Of a DNA stretch of 64,000 nt, positions 36,368-48,065 are shown one piece after another. Source of the stretch: Oidiodendron maius Zn (Eukaryota; Ascomycota; Leotiomycetes; Myxotrichaceae); contig KN832871.1 of NCBI GenBank assembly GCA_000827325.1, positions 744,001 through 808,000 of the forward strand, given 5' to 3'. The notes under the pieces were generated by a model. The model saw only the letters and a program-made list of their open reading frames with translations. It was not told the origin of the DNA and did not search any database. Made by a program: the position numbers and the translations under genes. Position 1 is the stretch's first letter. The number at the start of each line of letters is the position of its first letter.

Positions 36368-37651
36368 TTCGTCACTAAGGTTTTGCTCAAGTTAGTATGA
36401 AAGCTCTTCTTGCTTCAGGTATCACGAGTTCCGGACGTGAACATATCAAAACATGAGGAGCTTGCTGGTGGTATTGCTCCGATATTGAAAGCACTTTCTC
36501 CAACCTTCCATCGAATGGGTTCCAACAGTTTGCCCCGGTCGATGACCTGGGAGAAGACCACCTCCCGTCACAGAGCAAACGTACCTGCGAAAGCAAACAA
36601 TGATACCGCCAGTGCCAACAACTGTCACAACATATTAAAAAGGAGCTGGATAAGTCTCGAGCTTCTTCGTCAGAGTACACCTCCATGCCACGTCAAAATT
36701 GACTTGACGAGGCACAAGATAGGAGATATGAGAAAGGAAAGAACAAGCAATGATACAGAAAGCAATGGAGAAAGAGAATATTAAGAGAACATGATACAAA
36801 CCCATCCTCACCTCGAACCCTCGACATATCTTGGCGCCGAAGATACAAGCCGTGGAGGGGCTGTGACTCCGTCATGAGCGCCAACGGCCCTCCTTACTCT
36901 AGTGCAACAGATGCTATTCGTCGCGCAGCCTAATGTTTCCATAGCGTTGATTGCAAGAGGACCGCAGAATTGAAACTTTGTTGTCAGTACGCGCCCACTG
37001 GTAACCGCCCTCTCTTCGAACCAGGCACCGTTTCGTGTTTTGATGCTCGACGCAGACGTGATTGGCCCGTGTTTTGCGGCGGTTACCCTCTACAACGGCG
37101 GGTTGCTTATGATCCTGTCGAAGCGAAAATGAATCACATGACGCGTCTTCTGGTACAGATCATATACAAGAAAAAGGTTATGGTTGTGCAGACCAGAGAA
37201 CAGTGTTTTGATCACTTGAGAATCATGGCTGGACCTGAATACGGATGTTACAGCAATCTTCGTCAGTCCCTTCCTCAAAGGCATCAGCTAGAGGGAATAT
37301 ACTCTACCCTTACTGTTCCCAGATTAGGTCTCATTTTCAACACCGAGACTTATGTAGCAGATTGCACCCGAAACATGGGTTCTTGGATTTTATTTGACAG
37401 CGCTCTGCTGTTCTAGATGCTTCCACCAGGATCGCAAAACTTGCAACATGCTCTCTTAATTAAATCCCACCATCCCCTTGTGGAAATATGCCGGCTGAGC
37501 CATACACACATTGGTATGGTAACCCATATCGTGACAATCTCCTCCTGAAATGGACGTAGTCCCTCGTCCTTTATGAATCTACGAAAGCAATGTCAACGCC
37601 CGCTTTTGGGATCTCTTCTGAACATTTGAAAGCCGATATCATGCTTTGCCC
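36368..37651. other. Intergenic / leader region
   Basis: Upstream of the membrane-protein gene, with several short minus frames that may be upstream ORFs in its leader, and the 3' flank of DBP5. A 148-codon plus frame at 36970-37416 lacks any motif and is not called. Confidence 0.4.
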
Positions 37652-39268
37652 TCAGGCTTTAAGGTTGGTTCCAGCACGGCTAGACTTTATGACGTTTTTA
37701 ACAATCTCCTCCGTTTTATCCCAGTCGTTCTGGTCAAGTCTCACTAGATCGATGCCGTAGTGTTTTGCAATATCACTCAGAGCCTGGAAACTCTTTCTGT
37801 CAAAAACAAAACTGATGCTAACACCGACGCGTCCGAATCTGCCAGTGCGACCGATTCTATGAAGGTAAGTCTCCGCATCTGGTTGCGAGTCGTTTTGCGG
37901 GTTCATAGGAATATCGTAGTTGATCACCATTGACACAGATTGGACATCAATTCCCCGAGCAAGGACGTTCGTGGTGATGAGGACTTTAGCTTTACCTTGG
38001 CGGAAACTCTCAATGATTTCGTCTCGCTCTGCACCTTCGAAGCCTCCATGAATGGCGACGACTTTGTGACCATCGTTTGATAAACGCGCTGCAATCCTTG
38101 ATGCAGATTCCTTGGTCTAGAAACAATTAAGAAAGGCTCGAATGTATCTTATCTCGAAAAGCTTACCTTCACGAAAATAATGGACGAGCCAATTGTCATC
38201 AAGCCATAAAGCTGAGCAAGCGTCTCATATTTTCCTTCATCAGACGGGCAATCCATATACATCTGCTTAATCCCTCCAACCGTGAGCTCATCACGCTTTA
38301 GTCTGATCTCATTGGCCGAAGGACTGAATTGTGCAGCATATCGCATGACTCCGTCAGGGAACGTAGCAGAGAAAAGGAGGATTTGCTGAATGCTGGGAAG
38401 CATCCTAAACGTTGGTTAACTCGCGTTCTCAATTGGGCAGTGAGGAGACGGACTGTTTGACGCGTAGACACTGTTCGCCCAGGCCTTGCTGATCCAACAT
38501 ATTATCCGCCTCATCCAGACACAAAACCTTCATCTGGGAGGTGTCGTATTGTCTTCTCTTCATGAGATCTAGAACAGTACCAGGCGTTCCAACAACTACC
38601 ATCGATTCCACCTTTGCACCTCTCTCTACCGCACCTGGAACAGCGGCTTGGATGGTCAGACCATCGACAAACTGGCCAATACTCCGGACAACACCCTCGA
38701 TCTGACGAGCAAGCTCACGACTGGGTGCAAGGCATAATGCTTGAGGGGCCTTCGGCTGGGTATAGTCGAGTCGAGAGAGGATAGTTATCACGAAAGCCGC
38801 AGTTTTTCCAGTACCTGACTGCGATTGCGCGATCATGTTCGTGGGAGGATTGCCAAGAAGAAGCGGGAGTGCGCGCTCTTGGATTTTGGAGGGCTTTTTG
38901 AAGTTCATAGCATACATCCCTTTTAGGATCATGGGATTTCTAGGAGAGAAAGTTAAAATAATATGCTACAAAATCCAGCTCCATACGTACATTCCGAGCT
39001 CTTCGAAAGAACTGATCGAGTACAATGGACTGCTTGCATCCTTTTGGATGTCACTCAACTTCACCTCCACATCGTACTGAGGCTCATGTAAGGTCGATCC
39101 TCCGAGGGGAACTGTTGCGCCATCCACTTGGGCGAAAGAAAGGTTACTCTCTGGCTCTTCAGATCCTTTTGTCGCGCTAGGTGCAGTGGCGGTCGATGTG
39201 GTAGAGCTTGGAGGGGGCTGGGAAATGCGATCCGCCAGGGATCCTGAGGCCTTTGGGGCTTCCGCCAT
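37652..39268 (-). CDS. DBP5: DEAD-box RNA helicase Dbp5 (mRNA export)
   Basis: Four exons (39268-38991, 38939-38454, 38404-38167, 38116-37652) with introns of 49-51 bp give 488 aa, as in Dbp5 orthologues. The helicase motifs run in order: Q motif [28 protein letters not shown], Ia [10 protein letters not shown], Ib [48 protein letters not shown] and [15 protein letters not shown]. The N-terminal segment, rich in Ser/Thr/Pro, and the [15 protein letters not shown] entry are typical. Dbp5 remodels mRNPs at the cytoplasmic face of the nuclear pore, activated by Gle1 and inositol hexaphosphate, and also acts in translation termination. The start is the ATG of MAEAPKASG. An upstream in-frame ATG at 39376 lies in the divergent promoter and is less likely. 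Confidence 0.97.
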
Positions 39269-39609
39269 TATTGGGTGATATAGTTGAGAGGTGTGGTGGG
39301 ATCGTAGCAGCGACAAGATGTTTGTCTTCTCAGCAACTGTAGTGGATGGGTGCAATTCAGTTTCCAGCTCCAACAAAATGGCGGGGCTTAGTGCAGGGAA
39401 TTAGTGTAATCGATTAGTCATCCGGCGACCCAAGGGACGCGGCGGCGAGCGGCGGAATGTCCAACTCCAATTCGAAGACACGAGTGACAAGAGTAGAGGG
39501 GGCTACTGCGCTCCATGCAGTTATATTCACAGGCTGTATTATGAACCTTCGCGGGACTTATGCCTGATTCATGTCTTCATGATTTTAAGATAGAGGTCCA
39601 GTCCTAAAC
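39269..39609. promoter_or_regulatory. Compact bidirectional promoter of DBP5 and BZZ1
   Basis: Only 341 bp separate the divergent start codons. A shared nucleosome-free region is likely. No TATA box stands out. Confidence 0.65.
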
Positions 39610-41942
39610 ATGGCAGATGTGGATATTGCGCCCCACTTTGGCCTTGAGCTGAAGGTAGGTGTCCTCTGAATACACAGTCAGGTCGGTCGTCACTAACAAG
39701 TTCGCTCGCTCAGGATGGCTTCAAGACAACTAATGCCTGGGTTGGCAATGGCATCAATTGGTTGGAGGATATCCAGCAATTCTACCGGGAACGAAGTGCA
39801 ATCGAGAAAGAGTACAGCGCGAAGCTTGCAGCCTTAGCAAAGAAATACTATGAAAAGAAGGCCAAGAAGTCGAGCAGTCTGAGTGTGGGAGATACGCCTG
39901 CTATGACGCCGGGCTCGCTGGAGAGGTAGGAACCCGTCAACCAATGGAGAGAGGCAATAACGCTAACAGAATCTCCAGTGCCTCCCTTACAACGTGGACG
40001 ACACAGCTCACCACGCTCGAATCTCGGGCGGCCGAGCACGACAGATTCGGATCTGAGCTTATCACAAACGTAGCAGAGCCGCTCAGGATTGCTGCCGCCC
40101 GATTTGAAGAGCTTCGAAAACGGCACGCGGATTTCGCGGATAAATTGGAGAAAGAGAGGGATGCCACATACAGCGATCTACGGAAGATGAAAGGGAAGTA
40201 CGATGCGGCGTGCCAAGAAGTCGAAAATAAACGAAAAAAGGCCGAAAGTTCTTTTGATTATTCGAAAGCGAAGGCGCAGAATGTGTACCAACAGCAAATC
40301 CTTGAAATGAACAATGTCAAGAATAGCTATTTGATCGCCATCAATGTCACGAACAAACAGAAAGAAAAGTACTACCACGAATACGTTCCAGAAGTGCTCG
40401 ACAGCCTACAAGACCTCTCAGAGTCAAGGACAGCGAAACTCAATGTGATTTGGTCAACAGCTGCCGAGCTTGAGGCCGCAACACTCAAACGCAGCGCTGA
40501 CTTTATGAATCATCTCACACAAGAAATAACTCGCAATGTCCCTACCTTGGACTCGATGATGTTCGTCAGGCATAATGTAGGAGGATGGCAGGAACCGGTG
40601 GATAAAGGATTCGAGCCGAGCCCTGTCTGGCATGACGACGATGCTATGGTAGTAGATGCTACAGCAAAAATATTCCTACAGAACGTACTGGGCAAATCAA
40701 AATCACAATTAGGCGACCTAAGAAGAGAAATCGACATGAAGCAGCGCGAAGTAGAATCGTTGAAACGGACGAAGCAGGCAGTCCGAGAGGGGAGAGACAA
40801 AAGAAGTGAAGTCGAAGTTGTGGGAGTCATCCTTGCGTTGCAGGAGGATCTTCATCAAGTCGAGCATAAACGATTAACCGCAGAGGTCGAAGCATCTAGC
40901 ATCACTGCGGCCGTTGGAGATGTTACCCTAACCGCGAAGAGTCACAACTTCAAATCCCAGACATTCAAAATACCCACAAATTGCGACTTGTGCGGTGAGA
41001 GGATATGGGGGCTTGCGGCGAAAGGATTCGACTGTAGAGATTGTGGCTATACATGCCACAGCAAATGTGAGATGAAGGTTCCCGCCGAATGCCCGGGAGA
41101 GCAGAGCAAGGAGGACAAGAAGAGGCTGAAAGGAGAGCGACAAGAAGCTGCGAATATCCTCAAAGGGCCGAGCACAGGCCCTAGTGAGAATATTGCCGAG
41201 CTTCCAAGTATGAGTCGATCCAACACCATGAACTCGCTTAGTTCTGGCTACGCAGCCAGCGCCAATAGATCTGTTTCTGGAGGTGCGAGATCGCCAGCCG
41301 ATGAGAATATACCAGAGAGGCCTAATGTCATCGGACCTAGCACCTTGCGAAAGAGCCGAGTCACTGCCCCGCCTCCTGCGTCGTTTATTAGCGAACTGCC
41401 CGGCAACCATGTCAATGGCTCGGCTGGAAATGAGCAAAGGGGGAGGATGTTGTACCCGTACGAGGCAAATGGTGAGGGGGAAATCTCGGTGGCTGATGGC
41501 AAGGAGGTGGTAATACTTGAGCCGGATGGTGAGTAGCATGTCAAGCCACACATCTAGAAACTACTAACTCTCAATAGACGGAGGATGGACGCGCGTAAAG
41601 TCTGGGTTCCAAGAAGGAGTAGTGCCCACAGCCTACCTTGAAATCATCGCAGCACCGGCTCGGCCCTCGTCTATCTACTCTAACTCCGGATCCTCGTTGG
41701 CAGGGAGTGTCAACACGACAGGCAAGAAGCAAGGACCTGTCGTGGCGCCCAAGCGAGGGGCCAAGAAGCTGAAGTACGTGGAGGCACTGTATGACTACAC
41801 GGCGCAGAGCGATGTGGAATGGAGTATGACAGAAGGGGAGAGGTTCGTCGTAGTAAAAGAGGATCCAGGCGATGGGTGGACGGAGGTCGAGAAGGGCGGG
41901 ATCACAAAAAGTGTGCCGACCAACTATGTGCAGGTGGTCTAG
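39610..41942 (+). CDS. BZZ1: Bzz1-like F-BAR / C1 / double SH3 protein
   Basis: Four exons (39610-39654, 39714-39925, 39979-41528, 41578-41942) give 723 aa. An N-terminal FCH/F-BAR domain (from DGFKTTNAWVGNGINWLEDI to about 260) is followed by coiled coil near 320-380. A C1 zinc finger follows at about 407-458 (HNFKSQTFKIPTNCDLCGER then CRDCGYTCHSKC). There are two SH3 domains, at about 573-635 (MLYPYEANGEGEISV, DGGWTRVKSG) and 669-722 (VEALYDYTAQSDVEWSM, GWTEVEKGG, VPTNYVQVV). This order is that of yeast Bzz1, which binds Las17/WASP and type I myosins and promotes Arp2/3 actin assembly at endocytic sites. The linker between C1 and SH3 is Ser-rich and disordered. Exon 1 encodes just 15 residues. 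The downstream flank has low coding content. Confidence 0.96.
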
Positions 41943-42878
41943 ACCAGCGAGGCCAAGAAGGCCAAGGGACGATGAACATGAACACGAGCATGAGCATCTC
42001 GGCGGTTTTTACTTCGCCATAGCAAAGCATGAGTTAACGGAAGGTACAGTGTGGCTGGGAGGTACCTTTTTTGTGTATGTCGCAAAACTGAATGATGCAG
42101 GTATGATATCAATCGCACCTTCCTCTTCGTTCAGTTGCCACTATGCATGTGCACGCCTTCAAATACAATTTGATGCCAAGAATAACGTTACCGCCATGGA
42201 AAGCCACTGAAACCGCAGACGGCCGATCGTCATGCCCATGCCGTCATTGGGGCGCTGCCGATCACCAACTGTACCCGCTAGCAGGGTCTCATTGGCCACG
42301 GGTGCGGCAGCTTGGTGGGGTATCGTGTTGGATAATAACGATCGTCTGCGATCCAGGGAAATCATTCCTTGCGTAGGAGACGGTGATAGGGGCTGTGGCT
42401 GCGGACAATTTCAAGGTGGAGAAGATGGATTACCGGGTGGCGGGACCCCCCTGAATATCGTAGCCGGTTCGGTTGTCCCGACCGGCTAACCTGCCCCTTA
42501 TTGGCCCTGCTGGGTCTGCTGGACCTGCTGAAGTCTCTGGGCAGTGGGTACCGGCTTGATCGTCTTCTCCTCTAATGTTTGATGTCGATGTCACGACTAT
42601 CTCTCTTGTCTCCTACTTCTTCTCTCTTCTTTATATCCCTAACTCGTCAACTTCAACGCCGACTTCATCTATTTCATCCCTAAAACTTGGCACAATCACT
42701 CTTTTGTGTGCCTATCTTCCGTTTGAGTACTTTCTTTCGTTGCATATATCTCTTCTAATTGATATCTGCCCTCCGCATCCAACTCTTCTTACGGGTCGGA
42801 TTAACCCTCGCTTGAGAGCTTTCTCATCTTAAAATCAACTCCCAGGTCTAGCCCTTTTCAATACTTTTCACCTGGGCC
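41943..42878. promoter_or_regulatory. Intergenic with pyrimidine-rich promoter of the GH72 gene
   Basis: The first half is the 3' flank of BZZ1. From about 42590 to 42860 the plus strand is markedly C/T-rich (tcttctctcttct and similar), as usual just upstream of strongly expressed ascomycete genes. Confidence 0.55.
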
Positions 42879-44352
42879 ATGAAGACCTTTTCAACTTTCG
42901 CAGCTTTGGCTGCTGCCGCCTCCGCCTTTGCTGCTCCATCTCCCAGAGAAGAACTGGTTGCCAAGGCTGCTTCGTCTGTTACCCCCATCACAGTCAAGGG
43001 CAATGGTTAGTTAATATGCAAACTCTCCACATACTGTATTGTCGCTAAGAATCGAACAGCCTTCTTCCAAGGAAGTAACCGCTTCTACATTCGTGGCGTT
43101 GACTATCAGCCTGGTGGCAGCTCTGATCTCGCTGACCCCATTGCGGATCAGGGCAGCTGCAGTCGGGACATCGCGGAGTTCAAGAAGCTGGGCATCAACA
43201 CCATCCGTATTTATACTGTTGACAACACCGCAAACCACGACGCGTGCATGAACGCACTCGCCGCAGCTGGTATCTACCTTGTTCTCGACGTCAATTCTCC
43301 CAAGTATTCCCTCAACAGAGCCACTCCCCACGCATCCTATAACACGGTCTATCTTCAGAACATCTTCGCAACCATCGACGCCTTTGCCAACTACCCCAAC
43401 ACCTTAGCCTTCTTTTCTGGAAACGAGGTCATTAATGATGATTCTACTACCTCCGCTGCTCCTTATGTCAAGGCAGTCACTCGTGATATGAGACAGTATA
43501 TCGGGTCTCGCGGATATCGTAAAATCCCAGTGGGATACTCTGCGGCTGATGTCGACTCCAATAGATACGAGATGGCTGAGTACATGAACTGCGGTTCCGA
43601 CGACGAGCGGAGCGACTTCTTCGCCTTCAATGACTATTCGTGGTGCGACCCTAGCAGCTTTACCATCAGCGGGTGGGATCAGAAGGTCAAGACGTTCACC
43701 AACTATGGTGTTCCCATCTTGTATGTTATCCCTGCATCAATGTCGCAATCTCCATTAACTAAGCTAATCTTACTCCAGCCTTTCTGAATACGGTTGCAAT
43801 ACCAACACTCGCAAGTTCGAGGAAGTTGCTGCTCTTTACAACACCGAGATGACCTCCGTCTACTCTGGCGGTCTCGTCTACGAGTACTCCGAGACCGGCA
43901 ACAATTATGGCCTGGTCACAATCAATTCACCCACCTCCGTCACGGAAGGGCCAGACTTCCTAGCTCTCCAGTCCGCTTTCAAGGCTACAGCTCCTCCCAC
44001 TGGTGACGGAGGCTATAACTCTACTGGTGGCGCCAGCGGATGCCCTGCCCAGAGCTCAACCTGGAACGTAACCGGCGACGCTCTCCCAGCCATCCCATCT
44101 GGCGCAGCGCAGCTCATGAAGTCGGGCGCCGGAAAGGGGCCAGGTCTCACAGGAGCAGGCTCCCAGAACGCCGGGGGCATTTCCACTGGTACTGCTACCG
44201 CCGGTAGCGGATCAGTGACTGCAGTCTCCACATCCTCCAGCACCGCAACCAAGAATGCTGGCGCCGCCACTCTGGCTCCGTTGGACAAGTCGCCAATCGC
44301 CGTCGCATTTCTCGTTGCTGGTTTTACGTTTGTGGGCGCAACATTGTTGTAG
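42879..44352 (+). CDS. gel1: GPI-anchored beta-1,3-glucanosyltransferase, GH72 (Gel1/Gas type without CBM43)
   Basis: Three exons, 42879-43005, 43060-43720 and 43779-44352 (453 aa). Residues 1-19 are a signal peptide ending SAFAA. The GH72 domain holds FYIRGVDYQPGG, KKLGINTIRIYTVD, the acid/base Glu in FFSGNEVIND (about 164) and the nucleophile Glu in PIFLSEYGCN (about 266), restored across intron 2. Also present are YSAADVDSNR, FFAFNDYSWC and VYSGGLVYEYSE. The enzyme cuts and rejoins beta-1,3-glucan chains in the cell wall. After about residue 330 comes a Ser/Gly/Thr-rich linker and a hydrophobic C-terminal tail (SPIAVAFLVAGFTFVGATLL), a GPI-attachment signal. There is no cysteine-rich CBM43 box, so it belongs with the Gel1/Gas4-5 subgroup. 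The symbol marks the subgroup and not strict orthology. Confidence 0.96.
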
Positions 44353-46673
44353 ATGGCCGTAGAGTTAGATGAGATGGGTAACTAATCATCTGATAGAGAA
44401 CAAGTTTGCCATGACCACACTGGAGGATGAACCTGTCGTGTGGTTGGTGATCCATGACTTGGGTCGAACCTTCGGTTTCCCTTAGCGAAGATCGATGATA
44501 GCATTCAAGGTGTTTCGTTTTCATTATATTATTCTCTCGAGCTGCCCTCTGTTGCACAATCAATGCAGCAGCACCCCGATGGATTAGCATCACATTGCAC
44601 TGTATTATAGCAACAGATATGATTCTAAAAGAAATGAATTCAGCTAGGATGGGATGTCTCATTTCAACCCGTAAGCCAGAAACTCTAGACAGCAAGAAAA
44701 AGCCACTCGTCACGAATCCAAACGCACAGAAGCAGGACAATCAGGAGACCCCGGCCACAGTTCTTCGAGACTTTACTGACTTACCCCCGACGCCTAACTA
44801 TTAAGCGAAGCCCCATATATATCCTCACCAAACCCAGTCTTGACTAGCATCAGTGCAAAAGAACAAGCAAAAAAAAATAAGCAAAAACTTAGATAAACAG
44901 TACATACAACAATGGGAATTCGCTGGTGGTCACCCACCCAACTACTAATCCATCGATCTGAAGCTTGAGTATGGCAGAGCGGACGGGATGCCCTATATTC
45001 TTCAGTCTGTGGTCGTATGTGGCAGAATCTCCTCTAAATAGAACTATATATCTACGAGCAAACGAGATTTGATTTCGGGAGTAATTTTCATGACGCTTCT
45101 CCAATGCGCTATTATGGCCTCAGGACTCACATAGACATGATCCTTAAATGCGCCGAGATCTCACAACCCTCTTTAGCCACTTTTCTCTTTACGAAAGTCA
45201 ATATTATCAAAAGCCCATCTTTTCTATCGAGACTGTCGATCTGAACCCTTCCAAGCATTCGCAACAGCCCCTTACTCCCAGAAGTGCCGTTTACGATCCC
45301 TAAACCTTACGTTTAAAATACCGAACAAGGATTTGCTCAGTTTATCTCAATGCAACGGGCGGGCAGCATGGGAACTGATATCGTCCTATAATTAGGTCCA
45401 TCTATGGGCCATTTACAGAATTCCGGGCCCTCGTGCTTGAATATCTATGCCTCGGAACGGGTTGTACCATGATAATTACCTTCTAGATTAGGATTATGTT
45501 TACAATGTATCAATGTTGGTGAGGAGCTCAATGGACGGGGAACTTGCAGCAAAGACAAAGACTTGACTCTAAGCCCTGGGTCAATCAGATGAGTGATCCT
45601 GTTGAGCAGAAGCTCCAAGAAGGGCAAAAATCTCTTCAGCCCAGTCGCGAGCGGGAAAATACTCGTCGCAAAGGCAAAGTAAGGATGATGTGAATCGTCT
45701 GGAATAGCACGGCAAATGGACACTCAAGCCTCAGGATATGACATATACATCCGAAGCCTTCTTGGATCATAAGTAAGGAGATGTTTATCGGTATTTGAAG
45801 AAGGATATAGCCGCTTTAAAGCGGTGTCTAGACCAGTCACAGGAACTGAATGAGGAAGTTAACGATGAAAAGATGTGACTTGGATAGTAGTCTCAAGGAT
45901 ATTGGTCCTCACAATAGTAAACAGGACCTAATTGAGGAGGAGAGAGTGATGGATAATTTTCAGGTTTCTCTTCCAGAAGTAATTCAACGTCATAAAAAAC
46001 GATTAAGATTAGGCAAGTAGCATTGATCTTTAGGGATTATAAAATAGAACATCTTGCATGATGCATAGTATCTGAATTGAATAACTTATAGTAAGAAATA
46101 TGAATACAACAGTGAAAAGTGAAATCTGTCAAATAAGAAACTCTTACCACGAACCCAGCCTCTGGGCTCGGCAAGGAAGAGAGATTACAGCCAATATAAG
46201 GTCTAAGTATCAATAGATACAATGGATACTCCAATTTTCCTCTGTCTGTAGTCGTGTGTATTAGCAACTAAGTCAAATCTTATATTATAGTTCTGCTTAA
46301 TTCTTCCCGATTCGTTATGTCGCTCCCTCAGTATGATATATGGTAGTGCCACTGACAACAGATTTAGTGGTAGGTTGAATCATAGGCAAACTGGTTGAGA
46401 TATGGACTGATTCAGTTGCTGGCTGATTTATTTGCTGGTTCATTTAGTCATAGAGGAGATATGGACTGATTCGGTTGCTAGCTGATTTATTTACTGGTTC
46501 ATTCAGTCACAGAGAGTGTGAATATCTGCCAGTGAGCTTCAGGTATATAAGAAGATATAATTTCAAACAAGCCTTACTTCTCCTTCTCACCTACGAGAGT
46601 TTTCTTACTGAGGATACAGACCAATTTTGACAGAAGCCAAGGATATCACAAATAGCTATTCAAAAACGCCAAA
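44353..46673. other. Accessory intergenic stretch
   Basis: About 2.3 kb. AT-rich, many stops. Around 45590-45900 the plus strand reads as charged helical fragments (DPVEQKLQEGQKSLQ, then YLKKDIAALKRCLDQSQEL) separated by stops, possibly an old coiled-coil gene. No other feature except the tandem repeat next to the 67-aa gene. Confidence 0.4.
46397..46514. repeat. Imperfect tandem duplication, two 59-bp units
   Basis: Units at 46397-46455 and 46456-46514 both begin gagatatggactgatt and run through ctgatttattt and ctggttca, differing at several positions. They end about 160 bp before the start codon of the small 67-aa gene, so they may be duplicated regulatory DNA. Confidence 0.9.
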
Positions 46674-46926
46674 ATGTCACAAGCTATTAAAGATACTACC
46701 AAGAAATTTGAGGACGCCAAAAAGTTCGCTCCCTTTACTGTAGTGTTCCATACTATATTAACGTCTTTGTAGAGAAGCAGATAGAGCCTCAGCAAATGCT
46801 GGAAAGGCATTCGATGCGGCGAAGAAGAGGAATGAGGAGATGATAAATACTAACGATGCTATGAAGGAAACGCTGAATAAATGGAAGGATCGGCAACAAA
46901 CGGATAACAAAAGGCAAAGAAACTAA
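46674..46926 (+). CDS. Small charged helical protein, 67 aa, one intron
   Basis: Two exons, 46674-46723 and 46773-46926. The 49-bp intron (GTTCGC...TTGTAG) joins KKFEDAKK to EADRASANAGKAFDAA in phase. The product is almost wholly Lys/Glu/Asp/Ala/Asn and should form one long amphipathic helix. It has no cysteine, no signal peptide and a basic end (DNKRQRN). Two related half-repeats are visible: KKFEDAKKEAD and KAFDAAKKRNEE. This resembles hydrophilin or LEA-like stress peptides, but I cannot assign a family. In favour of a real gene are the clean intron, a purine-leading start context (caaaatgt), a leader with tandem repeats, and uninterrupted helix periodicity across the junction. It is too short to be seen without splicing. 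The surrounding DNA is AT-rich and gene-poor. Confidence 0.6.
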
Positions 46927-47413
46927 GCTTAGAGGCATGTACTGGGTTATATAACTCCCACAAATAGGAACCTTAATATAATATCGTTGCTTTTTAAAAA
47001 GTCTCTTTACTACTTTAACATAACATATATATCATTCTCACAAAGTGACTCTAGCTCAAAAAAACGTACTTTATATACCTATATAAGTTAAAATGGCTAT
47101 GCCATTTAAGATAACAAGGGGAAAAGTATCCTTGTACTTCTATAGTTCTATAGCCATAGGGCATCCTCTAACAGTATTATAGATTAATAGAACATACTTC
47201 AGTAGAGAAGATAAAGAGAGAATTCAAGTCCATTAATATAAAGTGTGCCTCTAATACGCGACATAAAGAGAGACATGAGGTAGACGGGCTACTATTTCTC
47301 GGTCTGTGATCATAGTGATAGGAATTGTGTGGATTTGTACTATATAAGGGGAAATGAGTCCTTCCTCAGTAATGTCCATGGGGTTTTCGAGGCTACCTTC
47401 TCCTTTCTCATCA
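46927..47413. other. AT-rich intergenic, convergent 3' ends
   Basis: 3' flanks of the small gene and of the P-loop gene. Nothing else was recognised. Confidence 0.5.
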
Positions 47414-48065
47414 TCACGAAACTTCCGGCTGCCTGATCACAATCTGCTCTTCATCCATCGGCGCCTCAAACCCACCGAGATACATATCCAGCCTCTCCGA
47501 CGTCATCTTGAATGCGGAATCCGCATCCAGCCTTGCATTCTCCCTTGCCTGGATCCTCCCCCACAGCGTCGCTCTATCGCATGGGAGATATACCAGCACG
47601 GCACGCGCTCCTTCTTCGTCGATTATCCGCCTGTACTCATCACGCATCTCCCTGAATGCGAACGCAAAGTCAAGAACGACGTCATTCTCCCGCGAGTGCA
47701 GGATTTCTCGCAGGCGGATCTGTAGAGCGTCTTCGGCCTCGTCCTGGTAGGATTCGTAATTCGAGGGAGCGTAGTCCTTGGCGTAGGCGGCGTACTTGTC
47801 GTAGACGTAGACGTCAATGGAGAGCCGAATGAAAGAGGGGAATTGGGCTACAACGGTTTTGGAGAGTGTGGATTTTCCGGCCCCTGAAGGATTGCTCAAC
47901 TTTTGTCAGCCAGTCCTGTTTTCAATCACAATTAAGACCAAGTTGTTGGGAGTGAAATTCACCTGCAATTCCACATGTCATGAGCACCACTCGCCGCGGG
48001 TCAGAGGCTGAGGATTGCAACGCAGTGCGCAACGCTTCAGGTAAGGTGATATTATTCTTTGCCAT
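47414..48065 (-). CDS. Small P-loop ATPase/kinase (AAA_33-like), substrate unknown
   Basis: Two exons, 48065-47963 and 47883-47414, with an 80-bp intron (190 aa). The intron falls inside the Walker A loop, and splicing yields CGIAGAGKSTLSK. A Walker-B-like strand VVLDFAFAF and an Arg-rich lid region (DRATLWGRIQARENARLDAD) follow, then MTSERLDMYLGGFEAPMDEE at the C-terminus. This is the general pattern of single-domain nucleoside/sugar-kinase-like P-loop proteins found as multi-copy orphans in fungi and bacteria, which phosphorylate small molecules or polynucleotides. The acceptor cannot be inferred. The start MAKNNITLPEALRTAL is well placed. Without splicing a shorter frame at 47899 (TTG) would lose part of the loop, which supports the intron. 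Confidence 0.85.

Noticed and set aside
36970-37416. 148-codon plus-strand frame
   Set aside because: No motif, no intron support, and it lies in the flanks between two minus-strand genes.
43011-44288. Minus-strand frames opposite the GH72 gene
   Set aside because: Shadows of the well-supported glucanosyltransferase coding sequence.
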